Source: Enterobacter sp. Ag1 (GTDB taxonomy: Bacteria > Pseudomonadota > Gammaproteobacteria > Enterobacterales > Enterobacteriaceae). Taken from it: a DNA stretch of 64,000 nucleotides. The notes beneath the pieces are model-generated. The model had not been told where the DNA came from, made no database searches, and saw nothing but the letters and a program-made list of their open reading frames with translations. Each line of letters opens with the position of its first letter. Position 1 is the stretch's first letter. Made by a program: the position numbers and the translations under genes. The stretch lies in assembly GCA_000277545.1 (NCBI GenBank), contig AKXM01000004.1, positions 1 to 64,000 on the forward strand, given 5' to 3'. Positions 31,540 to 43,529 of this stretch are shown piece by piece.

Positions 31540-32466
31540 ATGCAGACCAACGAAATTGAAGCATTCCGCGCCGCGCTGCGCGAGATGGTGCGCGAGCTGG
31601 GCATGCTAAACAGGAAAAGCAGCGGGACCGATCTGTCGCCGTTACAAAGCCATATTTTGATCGAACTCGATCGCGAGCCAGCCGGGGTAACGGAGCTTGC
31701 CCGCCGCCTGTGCGTGGAAAAATCCAGCATCAGCAGAACGCTTCGCGGCCTTGAAAGTGCCAATCTGCTGGCAAGAACGCAGGATGAAAGCGACGGGAGA
31801 GCCACTGTGTTCAACCTGAGCCACGAGGGCGTTGTCGCGCTTAAAGATCTCACCGAACACGCCAACGACTTCACGGCCCAGGCCCTTTCTCTGGCATCAG
31901 ACAGCGAAAAGCAGCAGATCTATCAGTCGGTCAAATCGCTGACCCGGGTGCTGGTAAATGCCCGTAGCCAGCGGGATCTTCAGGTTCAGATCCGGCCTAT
32001 TCGCCCAGAGGACAATCTCGCTATTGCCGACGTGATCCGCCAAAGCTTCCGCGATAATAAAATCGATCATCTCGAAGGCGTGAGCCTGCACGATCCGGCG
32101 CTGAATGACCTGACCAGCGCCTACCAAAAACCCGGGTCTGGCTACTGGGTTGTTGAACACGAAGGCAAGATTTTAGGCGGCGTTGGCATCGCCCCGCTGC
32201 AGGGCGCAGGTGAAGAATATTGTGAATTACAGAAACTCTATCTGGACAGCAGCGTGACGGGCATAGGCCTGGGAAGACGCCTGATGGCGCTGGCGATACA
32301 ACAGGCCGAAGCATTCGGCTATCGATACTGCTACCTGGAGACGCTCGACGAACTTAGCTCGGCGGTCTCACTCTACGAAGCATTCGGTTTCAAACACCTG
32401 GATGGCAGCCTGGGCAACACCGGCCACAACAGCTGTGAGATCTGCATGCTTAAAACGCTGAAATAG
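31540..32466 (+). CDS. MarR-type regulator fused to GNAT acetyltransferase
   Basis: A 308-residue fusion. Residues 1-145 form a MarR winged-helix domain (GVTELARRLCVEKSSISRTLRGLE is the HTH; the wing is in DESDGRATVFNLS). Residues 150-308 form a GNAT N-acetyltransferase domain with the acetyl-CoA loop VTGIGLGRRLMALA and YLETLDELSSAVSLYEAFGF. Fusions of this type are known in bacteria, but their substrates are mostly undefined. A promoter with an inverted-repeat operator is just upstream, which suggests autoregulation. Confidence 0.85.
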   Translation: MQTNEIEAFRAALREMVRELGMLNRKSSGTDLSPLQSHILIELDREPAGVTELARRLCVEKSSISRTLRGLESANLLARTQDESDGRATVFNLSHEGVVALKDLTEHANDFTAQALSLASDSEKQQIYQSVKSLTRVLVNARSQRDLQVQIRPIRPEDNLAIADVIRQSFRDNKIDHLEGVSLHDPALNDLTSAYQKPGSGYWVVEHEGKILGGVGIAPLQGAGEEYCELQKLYLDSSVTGIGLGRRLMALAIQQAEAFGYRYCYLETLDELSSAVSLYEAFGFKHLDGSLGNTGHNSCEICMLKTLK

Positions 32467-32480
32467 TATGTGTTGAATAC

Positions 32481-32515
32481 AAAACGCCCCGCAAACTTGC
32501 ACCTGCGGGGCGTTT
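32481..32515 (-). terminator. Distal copy of the rnpB-type terminator
   Basis: AAACGCCCCGC/GCGGGGCGTTT hairpin with flanking A and T runs, 15 bp after the MarR-GNAT stop. It is the last of five similar hairpins downstream of rnpB and may also end the MarR-GNAT transcript from the other side. Confidence 0.75.
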
Positions 32516-32530
32516 CAATATGAATGAGTT

Positions 32531-33024
32531 GAAGCTGACCGATAAGCCGCTTTCTTTTCATGAAGAGTGTCGTGGACAGTCATTCATCTTGCTGTCTCTG
32601 AATGCAAAACGCCCCGCAAACTTGCACCTGCGGGGCGTTTCAATATGAATGAGTTGAAGCTGACCGATAAGCCGCTTTCTTTTCATGAAGAGTGCCGTGG
32701 ACAGTTATTCATCTTACTGTCTCTGAATACAAAACGCCCCGCCAGCTTTCACTGTGCGGGGAGTTTCGATATGAATGAGTTGAAGCTGACCGATAAGCCG
32801 CTTTCTTTTCATGAAGAGCGTCGTGGACAGTCATTCATCTTGCTGTCTCTGAATGCAAAACGCCCCGCCAGCTTTCACTGTGCGGGGAGTTTCGATATGA
32901 ATGAGTTGAAGCTGACCGATAAGTCGCTTTCTTTTCATGAAGAGCGTCGTGGACAGTCATTCATCTTGCTGTCTCTGAATGCAAAACGCCCCACAGGCTT
33001 CCACCTGCGGGGCGTTTATTAAGA

Positions 33025-33028
<4 letters not shown>
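32531..33028 (-). repeat. Four tandem copies of the rnpB 3' end with terminator
   Basis: Units begin with GAAGCTGACCGATAAG at 32531, 32656, 32782 and 32908, with periods of 125, 126 and 126 bp; a fifth occurrence at 33029 is rnpB itself, 121 bp on. Each unit repeats pieces of the rnpB 3' end (GAAGCTGACCGATAAG and CGTGGACAGTCATTCATCT, read on the plus strand) and then a CCCCGC hairpin terminator (starting at 32606, 32731, 32857 and 32983). The hairpin sequence alternates between two types, as expected from unequal crossing-over. E. coli also has tandem repeats downstream of rnpB. Confidence 0.9.
32983..33017 (-). terminator. Primary terminator of rnpB
   Basis: AACGCCCC pairs with GGGGCGTT around a loop, followed on the minus strand by TTTT. 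It lies 7 bp beyond the mature 3' end of RNase P RNA. Confidence 0.85.
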
Positions 33029-33401
<373 letters not shown>

Positions 33402-33408
33402 GGCGCGC

Positions 33409-33437
33409 AGTATAGAGGGTTTCATCCCCCCTGTCAC
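33409..33437 (-). promoter_or_regulatory. rnpB promoter
   Basis: On the minus strand GTGACA (33432-33437) and TATACT (33409-33414) are 17 bp apart. A GCGCGCC discriminator leads to the 5' end of M1 RNA at 33401, as for stringently regulated stable RNAs. Confidence 0.85.
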
Positions 33438-33460
33438 GCGGGCCCGCCAGAAACGAAAAG

Positions 33461-34270
33461 CTAGTCGCCCACCAGCACAACCTCAATCCCGCTCTTACGC
33501 AGCGCGCTCAGGCTATCTGCCGGAATACCTTTATCGGTGATTACTCGGTGAATGCGCTGGATATCGATGATTTTATGCAGGCTGGAGCGGTTAAATTTAC
33601 TGGAATCTGTCACCACGATAATGCGCTCGGCGACTTCGCACATTTTGCGGTTGAGGCGAGCTTCATCCTCGTTATGGGTGCTCACGCCGCGTTCCGGATC
33701 GATAGCATCCACCCCGAGGAACAGCATGTCGAAATGATAATTTTGCAGCGACTGTTCCGCGCTGTCGCCGTAAAACGATAGCGACTGACGGCGCAAATGC
33801 CCGCCGGTCATCAGCACCTCGACCCCTTCTGCTTCTAACAACGCATTAGCCACGTTGATGCCGTTGGTCATGGCGATCACTTCTTTATGCTGGCGCATTA
33901 GCCGGGCGATTTCATACGTTGTGGTGCCGGAGTCCAGAATCACCTTGTCCCCGGGCTGGATCAAGTCCGCAGCCACACGCGCGATGCTGCGCTTCAGTGA
34001 AGTATTCAGCGAGCTTTTATCCTCCACCGAAGGCTCTGCTACCACGCTGCCGGGCTCACAAATCAGCGCTCCGCCGTAGGCACGAACCGCAATGCCCTGC
34101 TTTTCAAGAAACGCGAGATCGTTGCGGATGGTGACGGTAGAAACACCGAAAAAAGAAGATAAATCATTAACCTGTACGCTTCCCTGCTGGCGAAGGCGCT
34201 GAATAATCTGCTCGCGCCTTTCGCTGGTACCCGGAATACGTTTGTCCGTTGCGGTATCGCTGTTGCTCAT
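33461..34270 (-). CDS. agaR: DeoR-family repressor of the aga genes
   Basis: Repressor of N-acetylgalactosamine/galactosamine genes. The HTH_DeoR domain (about residues 20-75, [21 protein letters not shown]) is followed by a sugar-phosphate-binding DeoRC domain (about 90-255) with DSGTTT and GVDAID. The start MSNSDTATD gives 269 residues, equal to E. coli AgaR, and has AAAGG upstream. It is divergent from kbaZ across a region with AgaR-type sites. Confidence 0.95.
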   Translation of the reverse strand: MSNSDTATDKRIPGTSERREQIIQRLRQQGSVQVNDLSSFFGVSTVTIRNDLAFLEKQGIAVRAYGGALICEPGSVVAEPSVEDKSSLNTSLKRSIARVAADLIQPGDKVILDSGTTTYEIARLMRQHKEVIAMTNGINVANALLEAEGVEVLMTGGHLRRQSLSFYGDSAEQSLQNYHFDMLFLGVDAIDPERGVSTHNEDEARLNRKMCEVAERIIVVTDSSKFNRSSLHKIIDIQRIHRVITDKGIPADSLSALRKSGIEVVLVGD

Positions 34271-34290
34271 AGAGTAACCTTTCAATATAT

Positions 34291-34489
34291 CTTTCGTTTC
34301 ATTTCTATTTGCCTATTAACACCTTTCTTTTAACAGAAAGCAAGCCCCAGAAATCTTCGTTCAAAAGGCGCGGTAAGCACACCAACGCCTTTCATTATGT
34401 TTCTTTTGCGAAACAGATCGCAATTCCAGTATCTTTCTTTTTATTCTCAAACGCCATTCAGGCACGATTAAATGAAATGAATCGAAAGA
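34291..34489. promoter_or_regulatory. AgaR-type operators between agaR and kbaZ
   Basis: CTTTCGTTTCATTTC at 34291-34305 and, on the minus strand, CTTTCGATTCATTT at 34472-34489 resemble the T-rich AgaR box with its TTTCR-TTT core. They flank the divergent promoters of agaR and kbaZ. The region is otherwise AT-rich and without a gene. Confidence 0.7.
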
Positions 34490-34521
34490 AAATGTTTTAA
34501 CCCATCGCCGTGGAGAGGAAA

Positions 34522-35814
34522 GTGAAACAGTTGATCGAATTTGTCGCTAACCACAAACGGAACAACCAGCACGGGATCTTTGCCGTGTGCTCCGCGCATC
34601 CGCTGGTGCTTGAGGCCGCCATGCGCCACGCTCGCGAAGCTGGCACCAGCTTGCTTATTGAAGCGACCTCTAACCAGGTGGACCAGTACGGCGGCTATAC
34701 CGGAATGACGCCTGCGGATTTCTGCGGTTTCGTTTATCAACTCGCGGAACAACACCGCTTTCCTTATGCCAACCTGATACTCGGCGGCGATCATCTTGGG
34801 CCAAACCGCTGGCAAACCCGACCAGCCGAAGAGGCGATGTCCCATGCCGAAGAGCTGATCCGTAGCTATGTCGCCGCAGGCTTCAAGAAAATACACCTCG
34901 ACTGCAGTATGTCTTGTGTGGACGATCCCGTGCCGCTCACGGATCACGTCGTTGCCGGGCGAGCAGCCAGGCTGGCGCTGATTGCTGAGCAAACCTGTAT
35001 CGACCACTTTGGCCATGCCGATCTGGTGTACATCATCGGCACCGAAGTACCGGTCCCTGGCGGTGCCCATGAAACTCTCGCCGAACTCGCCGTCACTACG
35101 CCGCAGGCCGCAAACACTACGCTGGAAGCTCACCGCCAGGCCTTTGCAGAACAGGGGCTAAGTGAAATCTGGCCGCGCATTATTGGCCTTGTTGTTCAAC
35201 CCGGCGTCGAGTTCGACCACACCCAGGTGATTGACTACCAGCCAGAAAAAGCCCGGGCGCTAAGCAAACTCATTTCAGATTCGCCAACGATGGTTTTTGA
35301 AGCACATTCAACGGATTACCAGACCACGCAGGCGCTGCATCAGTTAGTGGAAGATCACTTTGCGATACTAAAAGTCGGTCCTGCCCTGACTTTTGCCCTA
35401 CGTGAAGCCCTTTTTTCCCTCTCAGCCATTGAGCGAGAACTGCTCCCGGCACACAAATGCTCCGGCCTGAGGGACGTCCTGGAAAGCGTGATGCTTGACC
35501 ACCCGGAGCACTGGCAGCAGCACTATCACGGCAACGGCGATGCGCTACGTCTGGCACGCGGCTATAGCTACTCTGACCGGGTGCGCTACTACTGGCCGGA
35601 TCGCGATATCGATGAGGCTTACGATGTGCTGGTCAGGAACCTTGCCCACGAACCTATTCCGCTGCCGTTAATCAGCCAGTACCTGCCGCTTCAGTACGCC
35701 AAAGTGCGGGAAGCACAGCTAGCAGCCAAACCTCATGAGCTGATTATCGACCATATTCAGGATGTGCTGCGCCAGTATCACGCGGCCTGTCACGGTGAGT
35801 CATCTCCTCATTAA
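34522..35814 (+). CDS. kbaZ: Tagatose-bisphosphate aldolase accessory subunit KbaZ
   Basis: The non-catalytic subunit needed for full activity and stability of the class II tagatose-1,6-bisphosphate aldolase KbaY. Conserved family stretches include [38 protein letters not shown] and [13 protein letters not shown]. The start is GTG at 34522 ([13 protein letters not shown]), with GGAG about seven bases upstream. It has 430 residues, close to E. coli KbaZ (426). It is the first gene of kbaZ-agaVWEF. Confidence 0.95.
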   Translation: MKQLIEFVANHKRNNQHGIFAVCSAHPLVLEAAMRHAREAGTSLLIEATSNQVDQYGGYTGMTPADFCGFVYQLAEQHRFPYANLILGGDHLGPNRWQTRPAEEAMSHAEELIRSYVAAGFKKIHLDCSMSCVDDPVPLTDHVVAGRAARLALIAEQTCIDHFGHADLVYIIGTEVPVPGGAHETLAELAVTTPQAANTTLEAHRQAFAEQGLSEIWPRIIGLVVQPGVEFDHTQVIDYQPEKARALSKLISDSPTMVFEAHSTDYQTTQALHQLVEDHFAILKVGPALTFALREALFSLSAIERELLPAHKCSGLRDVLESVMLDHPEHWQQHYHGNGDALRLARGYSYSDRVRYYWPDRDIDEAYDVLVRNLAHEPIPLPLISQYLPLQYAKVREAQLAAKPHELIIDHIQDVLRQYHAACHGESSPH

Positions 35815-35838
35815 CACAATGATAATAAGGGAAATACC

Positions 35839-36312
35839 ATGCCAAATATTGTCTTAAGCCGCATTGATGAGCGCCTGATCCACGGTCAGGTTGGCGTGCA
35901 GTGGGTCGGGTTTTCCGGCGCAAACCTGGTTCTGGTCGCCAATGATGAGGTGGCGGAAGATCCCATCCAACAGAACCTGATGGAGATGGTGCTGGCAGAA
36001 GGAATTGCGGTGCGCTTCTGGCCGCTGCGAAAAGTCATCGACAACATTCACCGCGCGGCGGATCGCCAGAAGATCCTGCTGGTCTGTAAAAACCCGCGGG
36101 ATTTCCTCACCCTGGTGAACGGCAACGTGCCGGTAACGCGCATCAACGTGGGCAACATGCACTACGTCGAAGGCAAAAAGCAGGTGGCTAAAACCGTGTC
36201 GGTTGATGAACAAGACATTGCCGCCTTCTCCGGCCTGAAACAGGCCGGCGTCGAATGTTTTGTGCAAGGCGTACCGACGGAATCAGCTCAGGATCTCTAT
36301 AAACTTCTCTGA
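35839..36312 (+). CDS. agaV: PTS N-acetylgalactosamine-specific IIB component
   Basis: Mannose-family PTS IIB protein, 157 residues, which receives phosphate from IIA and passes it to the sugar. The phosphorylation site is His15 in RLIHGQVG. It is nearly identical to E. coli AgaV (MPNIVLSRIDERLIHGQV). It lies 24 bp after kbaZ and just before agaW. Confidence 0.95.
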   Translation: MPNIVLSRIDERLIHGQVGVQWVGFSGANLVLVANDEVAEDPIQQNLMEMVLAEGIAVRFWPLRKVIDNIHRAADRQKILLVCKNPRDFLTLVNGNVPVTRINVGNMHYVEGKKQVAKTVSVDEQDIAAFSGLKQAGVECFVQGVPTESAQDLYKLL

Positions 36313-36322
36313 GGTATTTGCT

Positions 36323-37105
36323 ATGGAAATCAGCTTACTGCAAGCGATAGCCCTGGGCCTGCTGGCCTTTATCGCCGGTCTGGATATGTTCAACGGCCTG
36401 ACCCATATGCACCGCCCCGTCGTCCTTGGCCCGCTGGTTGGCCTTATTCTTGGCGATTTACACACCGGTATTCTCACCGGCGGCACGCTGGAACTGGTTT
36501 GGATGGGCCTGGCTCCGCTCGCCGGCGCGCAGCCGCCTAACGTCATTATCGGCACCATCGTGGGCACGACTTTTGCCATTACCACCGGCGTGAAGCCCGA
36601 AGTCGCCGTCGGCGTCGCAGTGCCTTTTGCGGTTGCGGTACAGATGGGCATCACCTTCTTGTTCTCCGTGATGTCCGGCGTCATGGCACGTGCCGACCGC
36701 ATGGCGGCGAACGCCGACACCAATGGCATTGAGCGCATTAACTATTTGGCGATGCTTGCACTCGGCATCTTCTATTTTCTCTGCGCCTTCTTACCCATTT
36801 ATTTTGGGGCCGAACATGCCAAAACAGCCATCGATATGTTACCCGCGCGGCTGATTGACGGGCTGGGCGTCGCCGGGGGCATCATGCCAGCTATCGGTTT
36901 CGCCGTACTGCTGAAAATCATGATGAAAAACGTTTATATCCCCTACTTCATCATCGGCTTTGTTGGCGCAGCCTGGTTGAAATTACCGGTACTGGCAATT
37001 GCCGCCGCCGCGCTAGCGCTGGCCCTGATGGATTTGATGCGTAAAGACCCTACTCCACCGCAGCCCGCTCGCGTCCAGAAAGAGGAATTCGAAGATGGCA
37101 TCTGA
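36323..37105 (+). CDS. agaW: PTS N-acetylgalactosamine-specific IIC component
   Basis: Inner-membrane IIC subunit of the mannose PTS family. The start MEISLLQAIALGLLAF gives 260 residues with about seven hydrophobic segments; the typical GGTLELVWMGLAPLAGAQPPNV loop is present. The gene is full length, unlike the truncated agaW of E. coli K-12. It overlaps agaE by 11 bp. Confidence 0.93.
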   Translation: MEISLLQAIALGLLAFIAGLDMFNGLTHMHRPVVLGPLVGLILGDLHTGILTGGTLELVWMGLAPLAGAQPPNVIIGTIVGTTFAITTGVKPEVAVGVAVPFAVAVQMGITFLFSVMSGVMARADRMAANADTNGIERINYLAMLALGIFYFLCAFLPIYFGAEHAKTAIDMLPARLIDGLGVAGGIMPAIGFAVLLKIMMKNVYIPYFIIGFVGAAWLKLPVLAIAAAALALALMDLMRKDPTPPQPARVQKEEFEDGI

Positions 37106-37964
37106 TACCCAAACGCTTTCACAGGCCATTGAGTCTGAGAACATCATTGCCAATGATACGATTTATGAAGATCAGACCATTGGCGCAGAGCTAACCCGAA
37201 AAGATATCAACCGCGTAGCATGGCGTTCGATGTTGCTGCAGGCCTCATTTAACTACGAGCGTATGCAGGCCTGCGGCTGGCTGTACGGCCTGCTACCCGC
37301 CCTGAAAAAGATCCACACCAACAAACGCGATTTGGCGCGGGCGATGCAGGGGCACATGGGGTTCTTCAATACCCATCCTTTCCTGGTCACCTTTGTGATC
37401 GGCATTATTCTGGCGATGGAACGTTCGAAGCAGGATGTAAACAGTATCCAGAGCACAAAAATTGCCGTTGGTGCCCCACTCGGTGGCATCGGGGATGCGA
37501 TGTTCTGGCTGACGCTGCTGCCAATCTGCGGCGGTATCGGCGCCAGCCTGGCGCTTCAGGGGTCGATACTCGGTGCCATCGTGTTTATCGTGCTATTTAA
37601 CGTGGTGCATCTGGGCCTGCGTTTCGGCCTGGCGCACTACGCTTACCGCATGGGCGTGGCAGCTATTCCGTTAATTAAGGCTAATACACGTAAAGTAGGG
37701 CATGCCGCTTCCATCGTCGGGATGACCGTTATCGGCGCTCTCGTTGCCACCTATGTTCGCCTGTCCACTACGCTTGAAATTACGGCCGGGGATGCGGTGG
37801 TTAAGCTTCAGGCTGACGTCATCGATAAATTGATGCCTGCGTTTTTGCCGCTGGTCTATACCCTGACAATGTTCGCCCTGGTCCGCCGTGGCTGGAGCCC
37901 CTTGCGCCTGATTTGCATCACCGTCGTTTTAGCCGTTGTTGGGAAGTTCCTTCACTTCCTCTAA
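37095..37964 (+). CDS. agaE: PTS N-acetylgalactosamine-specific IID component
   Basis: Inner-membrane IID subunit that forms the sugar channel with IIC. It has the family features: a cytoplasmic N-terminal part (RSMLLQASFNYERMQACGW), GHMGFFNTHPF and APLGGIGDAMFW, and a C-terminal membrane helix. The protein has 289 residues. E. coli K-12 has lost this gene, while strain C has it, so this locus is the ancestral-type AgaVWEF system. Confidence 0.93.
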   Translation: MASDTQTLSQAIESENIIANDTIYEDQTIGAELTRKDINRVAWRSMLLQASFNYERMQACGWLYGLLPALKKIHTNKRDLARAMQGHMGFFNTHPFLVTFVIGIILAMERSKQDVNSIQSTKIAVGAPLGGIGDAMFWLTLLPICGGIGASLALQGSILGAIVFIVLFNVVHLGLRFGLAHYAYRMGVAAIPLIKANTRKVGHAASIVGMTVIGALVATYVRLSTTLEITAGDAVVKLQADVIDKLMPAFLPLVYTLTMFALVRRGWSPLRLICITVVLAVVGKFLHFL

Positions 37965-37976
37965 GGAGAAAAGCAG

Positions 37977-38411
37977 ATGTTGAGCATCATTTTGAGCGGC
38001 CACGGAGGTTTTGCCAGCGGGATGGAGCAGGCAATGAAACAGATCCTCGGCGAGCAGCCGCAGATTATTGCCATCGACTTTCCAGAAACCTCCTCCACGG
38101 CACGGCTGACGGAACAATTTCAAGCCGCTATCGGCCAGTTGGATGAATGCGAAGGTTTAGTGTTTCTGACGGATTTGCTGGGCGGTACGCCTTTCCGTGT
38201 CGCCTCCACGCTGGCGCTTGAGAAGCCGGGACGCGAAGTCGTTACTGGCGTCAATCTGCAGCTACTGCTGGAGATGGTACTCGAGCGCGAAGGGCTAAAC
38301 GGCAGCGAGTTTCGCCAGATGGCGCTGGAATGCGGGCATCGCGGCCTGACCAGCCTGGTCGATGAAATGGCGCGCCACCGGGCAACGGAAGCCAGCGAAG
38401 AAGGCATCTGA
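37977..38411 (+). CDS. agaF: PTS N-acetylgalactosamine-specific IIA component
   Basis: Cytoplasmic IIA domain protein of the mannose PTS family, 144 residues. The phosphorylated His9 lies in LSGHGGFASG. VFLTDLLGGTPFRVAS is the second family signature. AAGGAG precedes the start. It is the last gene of kbaZ-agaVWEF; in E. coli C agaA follows, but here a 348-bp regulatory gap and then agaS follow. Confidence 0.94.
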   Translation: MLSIILSGHGGFASGMEQAMKQILGEQPQIIAIDFPETSSTARLTEQFQAAIGQLDECEGLVFLTDLLGGTPFRVASTLALEKPGREVVTGVNLQLLLEMVLEREGLNGSEFRQMALECGHRGLTSLVDEMARHRATEASEEGI

Positions 38412-38759
38412 AGTAAAAGACCGGATTGCTTATCTCCAGTTTCGAACCCCGTTTAATGCAGGCGGCGGCTCCTGCTGCTTTCATTATGCATCACTTTGGC
38501 CTGTGGCGAGATCCGCCATGGGCCTTTCTTTTTCTTTTCTTAATTGTTTTATTTTCAATGAAAACCAAATAAAACAAAGTGTTATGCATAAACAAAGATC
38601 CACATCATGATTTTCGTTTTATTTCACTTTTCATATTGATCTTGTCGATTCCTTTCTATAAATTTTCATAAAGCACTAAAAAACATTAAATGAAACAAAA
38701 CGAAAGATTATGGGCGATAAAAAGCCGACATCTGACGCTGTAATGCTAAGGACTGAGTC
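38412..38759 (+). promoter_or_regulatory. agaF-agaS intergenic region with AgaR-type operators
   Basis: There is no gene in this gap, where agaA stands in E. coli. TTTTCGTTTTATTTCACTTT at 38611-38632 is an excellent AgaR-type box on the plus strand, and CTTTCGTTTTGTTTCATTT is its minus-strand equivalent at 38688-38706. They imply a separate AgaR-controlled promoter for agaS-kbaY and the glycosidase gene. Confidence 0.75.
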
Positions 38760-40806
<2,047 letters not shown>

Positions 40807-40828
40807 CTCTCTGGTGTAAGGACATCTG

Positions 40829-42718
40829 ATGAAGACAATAATAAAAAGCTCCCTGCTTATTATGTTCATGAGCAACGCAGCGCTGGCGGCTCAGTACCAG
40901 TTGGAAAACACCAACCTTGCCGTCTCTTTCGACGATTCCGGCTCGGCGGTGGTAGTGCAAGACCGGCTATCCGACCACAAACTGGCGCCCATCGAGCTGT
41001 TTTTCCTGACGCTGCCGGACGAAAAAGTTATCCATACCGCCGACTTTAAACTCAAAAACGTCAGCAAAACCGCAGACGCCATTCAGATTGATTACGAGCG
41101 AGACGACTTCTCGGTCAATGTTACCCTGAAGCTGCTGAAGGGCAAGTATGCGGCGGTGGACTATACGCTGCAGGCAAAAGGCCAGCCTCGTGATGTCACA
41201 AAGATCACCTTCTTCCCGACCAAAGGCCAGGCTCAGGCACCTTATGTCAACGGCGCCATCAACAGTTCCCCCATCGTGGCAGACAGTTTCTATATGCTGC
41301 CGCAAAAACCGATCGTGAATACCTACGCCTACGAAACCACCACCAACCTGAACGTTGAGCTCAAAACACCGATTAAAACCGACGCCCCGGTGACCTATAC
41401 GGTCTACTTCGGCACGTTTGAAGCAACAGACCAGCTTCGCCGTAGCTTTAATGAATTTATCAACGCCATGCGCCCGCGCCCTTACCAGCCTTACCTGCAC
41501 TACAACAGCTGGATGGACATCGGTTTCTTTACGCCCTACACCGAGAAGGACGTGCTGACCCGCATGGATGAATACGCTAGCGAACTGATAATCAAGCGGG
41601 GCGTGAAGCTCGACGGCTTCCTGCTGGATGACGGCTGGGACGATTTGACCGGGAAATGGCTGTTTAGTCCGGCGTTTAAGCATGGCTTTGGTGTTATCAA
41701 AGAAAAAGCGGACAGTTTGCATACTTCCGTGGGGCTGTGGCTCTCACCGTGGGGTGGCTACAACAAACCACGCGACGTGCGCGTTTCACACGCCAAAGAG
41801 AACGGCTTTGAAACCGTGGATGGCAAATTTGCCCTCTCAGGCCCCAACTACTTCCACAATTTTAATCAGCAAATTATCGGGCTTATCAAAAACGAACATA
41901 TCACCTCGTTTAAGCTCGACGGTATGGGCAACGCCAACTCGTACATCAAAGGCAGCCTCTACGCCTCTGACTTTGATGCCTCCATTGAGTTAATCAAAAA
42001 CATGCGGGCCGCCAACAAAGATCTGTTTATCAACCTGACGACCGGTACCAACGCCAGCCCGTCCTGGCTGTTCTACGCCGACTCCATCTGGCGCCAGGGC
42101 GATGACATCAACGTTTATGGCAAAGGTTCGCCGGTGCAGCAGTGGATAACCTATCGCGACGCGGAAACCTATCGCTCCATCGTGCGTAAAGGCCCACTTT
42201 TCCCGATTAACTCACTGATGTACCACGGCATTGTCAGCGCGGAACATGCCTACTTTGGGCTGGAGAAAGTCCAAACGGACCAGGATTTTGCCGATCAGGC
42301 CTGGAGCTACTTCGCCACCGGCACGCAATTGCAGGAGCTGTACATCACGCCGTCAATGCTGAACAACGCCAAATGGGACACGCTTGCCGACGCGGCGAAA
42401 TGGTCACGGGCGAACAGCAACGTGCTGGTCGATAGCCACTGGGTTGGCGGCGACCCGACGCTGCTTGAGGTTTACGGCTGGGCATCGTGGAGTAAAGAGA
42501 AAGCAATATTGGGCCTGCGTAACCCGTCGGATAAATCACAAAGCTACTATCTCGACCTGAGCAAAAGCTTTGAAGTGCCGAACGGCGAGGCCACGCGCTT
42601 TACGCTGAAGCAAATTTACGGCAAGAACGAGACCGTAACCAACGACTACAGTAAGCCGCTGGTTGTGACGCTGAAACCGCTGGAAACGCTGGTGATTGAG
42701 GCCACTCCGGTCAACTAA
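40829..42718 (+). CDS. Secreted clan-D (GH36-like) glycosidase, probable alpha-galactosidase/alpha-N-acetylgalactosaminidase
   Basis: A 629-residue protein with a signal peptide (KTIIKSSLLIMFMSNAALA), so it is periplasmic or secreted. An N-terminal beta-sandwich (about 22-210) precedes a TIM barrel. Barrel motifs are DGFLLDDGWDD at 262-272 and FKLDG with the likely nucleophile Asp364; ADSIWRQGDD at 417-426 contains acid/base candidates. A C-terminal beta domain follows. It lies 22 bp after kbaY with GTAAGGA upstream, in the AgaR-controlled unit, so its product is probably GalNAc or galactose released from glycans. The exact specificity is inferred from context. Confidence 0.75.
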   Translation: MKTIIKSSLLIMFMSNAALAAQYQLENTNLAVSFDDSGSAVVVQDRLSDHKLAPIELFFLTLPDEKVIHTADFKLKNVSKTADAIQIDYERDDFSVNVTLKLLKGKYAAVDYTLQAKGQPRDVTKITFFPTKGQAQAPYVNGAINSSPIVADSFYMLPQKPIVNTYAYETTTNLNVELKTPIKTDAPVTYTVYFGTFEATDQLRRSFNEFINAMRPRPYQPYLHYNSWMDIGFFTPYTEKDVLTRMDEYASELIIKRGVKLDGFLLDDGWDDLTGKWLFSPAFKHGFGVIKEKADSLHTSVGLWLSPWGGYNKPRDVRVSHAKENGFETVDGKFALSGPNYFHNFNQQIIGLIKNEHITSFKLDGMGNANSYIKGSLYASDFDASIELIKNMRAANKDLFINLTTGTNASPSWLFYADSIWRQGDDINVYGKGSPVQQWITYRDAETYRSIVRKGPLFPINSLMYHGIVSAEHAYFGLEKVQTDQDFADQAWSYFATGTQLQELYITPSMLNNAKWDTLADAAKWSRANSNVLVDSHWVGGDPTLLEVYGWASWSKEKAILGLRNPSDKSQSYYLDLSKSFEVPNGEATRFTLKQIYGKNETVTNDYSKPLVVTLKPLETLVIEATPVN

Positions 42719-42769
42719 ACGAGGATGGAGCGTAGAAGGCTCGTTCTTTCTACGCTTCTTAACAGCGTT

Positions 42770-43417
42770 TCACCTACCTGATGTTAGCGCAGCAACCCGC
42801 CTTTTATCTTCGGCAATCAGGATAATGCCAAAATGCTCTTTATCAGGGTGCGTGCTCCAGATTTTTTCTTCCGGAATGCTTACACCATCGTATGCGGCCT
42901 TCGTACCGTCAAAGGGATAGAATCGTCCATCATCTGAATCCAGAATAAAAACCGCAAGTTGAGTGGAGTTTCTGGCTATTTTCTGCCAAAGCGCCTTGCC
43001 CCCGGCATAGTGAATATTATCGCTCATTAAAATCACGCCACACTTGAGCACCAGCGCCTCATATAGCTGTGTGGCTAAGCCAGCTTCCTGGAGCGGCTTC
43101 TCGACGCAAACGCCTTCAACCTGCAGAACGCTTTGATCCTCCCAAAAACGATCTACTGAAATAACGTTGTCACCAATCGTTTTTTGATTTTTGAGCTCAA
43201 GCATGGCGACGACAGCGTGCCGGCGATCTTTTTCATTTCCTTCAGGCTCGGCCTTAATGATTGCAGCCCTCGGGGTCGACCTGTCAAAAATGATAAGGAA
43301 ATGCTGACCTGCAAACGTCAGTTCTTCAATCACCTCGAACGAGCGTTTTATCGACGCCGTGCTATAGGAAAAAGGCATCACAACCATATTCGAATCTCCT
43401 GGTATCAATACCGGCAT
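42770..43417 (-). CDS. Uncharacterised protein with GNAT-like segment
   Basis: The start at MPVLIPGDSNMVVMPF (215 residues) is preferred because AAGGGAG lies nine bases upstream; a start eight codons earlier (43441) is also open. The middle part, VEGVCVEKPLQEAGLATQLYEALV followed by HYAGGKALWQKIA, resembles the acetyl-CoA-binding and C-terminal motifs of GNAT enzymes as seen in phage-type proteins. It has no operon partner and stands between the aga locus and rsmI. Its function is unknown. Confidence 0.6.
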   Translation of the reverse strand: MPVLIPGDSNMVVMPFSYSTASIKRSFEVIEELTFAGQHFLIIFDRSTPRAAIIKAEPEGNEKDRRHAVVAMLELKNQKTIGDNVISVDRFWEDQSVLQVEGVCVEKPLQEAGLATQLYEALVLKCGVILMSDNIHYAGGKALWQKIARNSTQLAVFILDSDDGRFYPFDGTKAAYDGVSIPEEKIWSTHPDKEHFGIILIAEDKRRVAALTSGR

Positions 43418-43529
43418 AAACTTTAACTCCCTTAAAGTCATTCAGTCATGCATAAATTAACACCAGGGAGTTCGTTTTTTAAACGCTAACCGCGTTGCGA
43501 TATGAAAACCAGGAGCCGGCTCGAGAAAA

